This document shows, in pieces, positions 63,999 to 64,000 of a stretch of DNA of 64,000 bases; positions within the stretch are counted from its first letter, which is position 1; the number at the start of each line of letters is the position of its first letter. Source of the DNA: Rhodoplanes serenus (GTDB taxonomy: Bacteria > Pseudomonadota > Alphaproteobacteria > Rhizobiales > Xanthobacteraceae). The DNA lies in the NCBI GenBank assembly GCA_945893145.1, contig CAMDDZ010000004.1:1-64000 (forward strand), written 5' to 3'. Under the pieces are notes generated by a model. That model was given only the letters and a program-made list of their open reading frames with translations, was not told the origin of the DNA and did not search any database. The position numbers and the translations under genes are program-made.

Positions 63999-64000
63999 GG

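Noticed and set aside
1-64000. CRISPR array, prophage or insertion sequence
   Set aside because: No regular repeat-spacer array, transposase, integrase or terminal repeats were seen.

Overview
The window is a piece of an alphaproteobacterial chromosome, most likely from the order Hyphomicrobiales (Rhizobiales), near Bradyrhizobium, Rhodopseudomonas, Pseudolabrys or Xanthobacteraceae. The reasons are the gene orders lptC-lptA-lptB-rpoN-hpf-ptsN, aroA-cmk-rpsA-ihfB-lapA, trpF-trpB-trpA-accD-folC and divL-tsaE/amgK-murU-addB-addA-trxA, the hsp20/DUF1150 pair, and the Bradyrhizobium-like intergenic repeats. The species cannot be named from this sequence. No phage, insertion sequence, CRISPR array or rRNA gene was seen. 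One tRNA (Ala, anticodon GGC) is present.

Layout. 1-1830 is an accessory left edge that looks poorer in G+C: a cut-off gene, a PD-(D/E)XK-like/DUF5655 gene, a small coiled-coil gene and an empty stretch. 1832-7542 is mixed: an outer membrane barrel protein, a NepR-like anti-sigma gene facing a sensor with an ethylene-receptor-like membrane domain, a methyltransferase, a gentisate/salicylate dioxygenase-type bicupin, a membrane protein and RNase D. 7638-13478 is the LPS-export and sigma-54 block followed by a secreted Kazal protein. 13491-14370 is a heat-shock unit (hsp20 then DUF1150) with a near-consensus RpoH promoter and a ROSE-like RNA thermometer. 14452-16542 holds an enolase-superfamily enzyme and a gamma-resorcylate decarboxylase.

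16596-39957 is mostly core: tRNA-Ala, aroA, cmk, rpsA, sppA, ihfB, lapA-like, trpF/B/A, accD, folC, trxA, addA/addB, murU and tsaE-amgK. An ornithine-cyclodeaminase-like gene, a small membrane gene inside trpBA and an FTR1 iron permease are interspersed. 40215-43513 interrupts the usual tsaE-divL junction with a thioesterase, a TPR protein, an orphan Bug-type binding protein, a candidate structured RNA and a small gene. divL, an Rrf2 regulator, dut and coaBC follow. coaBC carries an antitoxin-like DNA-binding domain and has repeats upstream that could be its operator.

48784-57285 is a metabolic/accessory insertion (CHAT protein, ketopantoate-reductase-like enzyme, GMC oxidoreductase, Bug protein, FMN-dependent hydroxyacid dehydrogenase). 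It separates coaBC from ubiB-ubiE-mutM. The right edge has an orphan carbamoyltransferase and an enoyl-CoA hydratase. By analogy with related genomes, rpsT and dnaA may lie just beyond it.

The signals most worth following are the ethylene-receptor-like sensor without an ATPase domain next to a NepR-like gene, the ribbon-helix-helix/CoaBC fusion with its repeats, the RpoH/ROSE control of hsp20, and the candidate ncRNA near 43,070.
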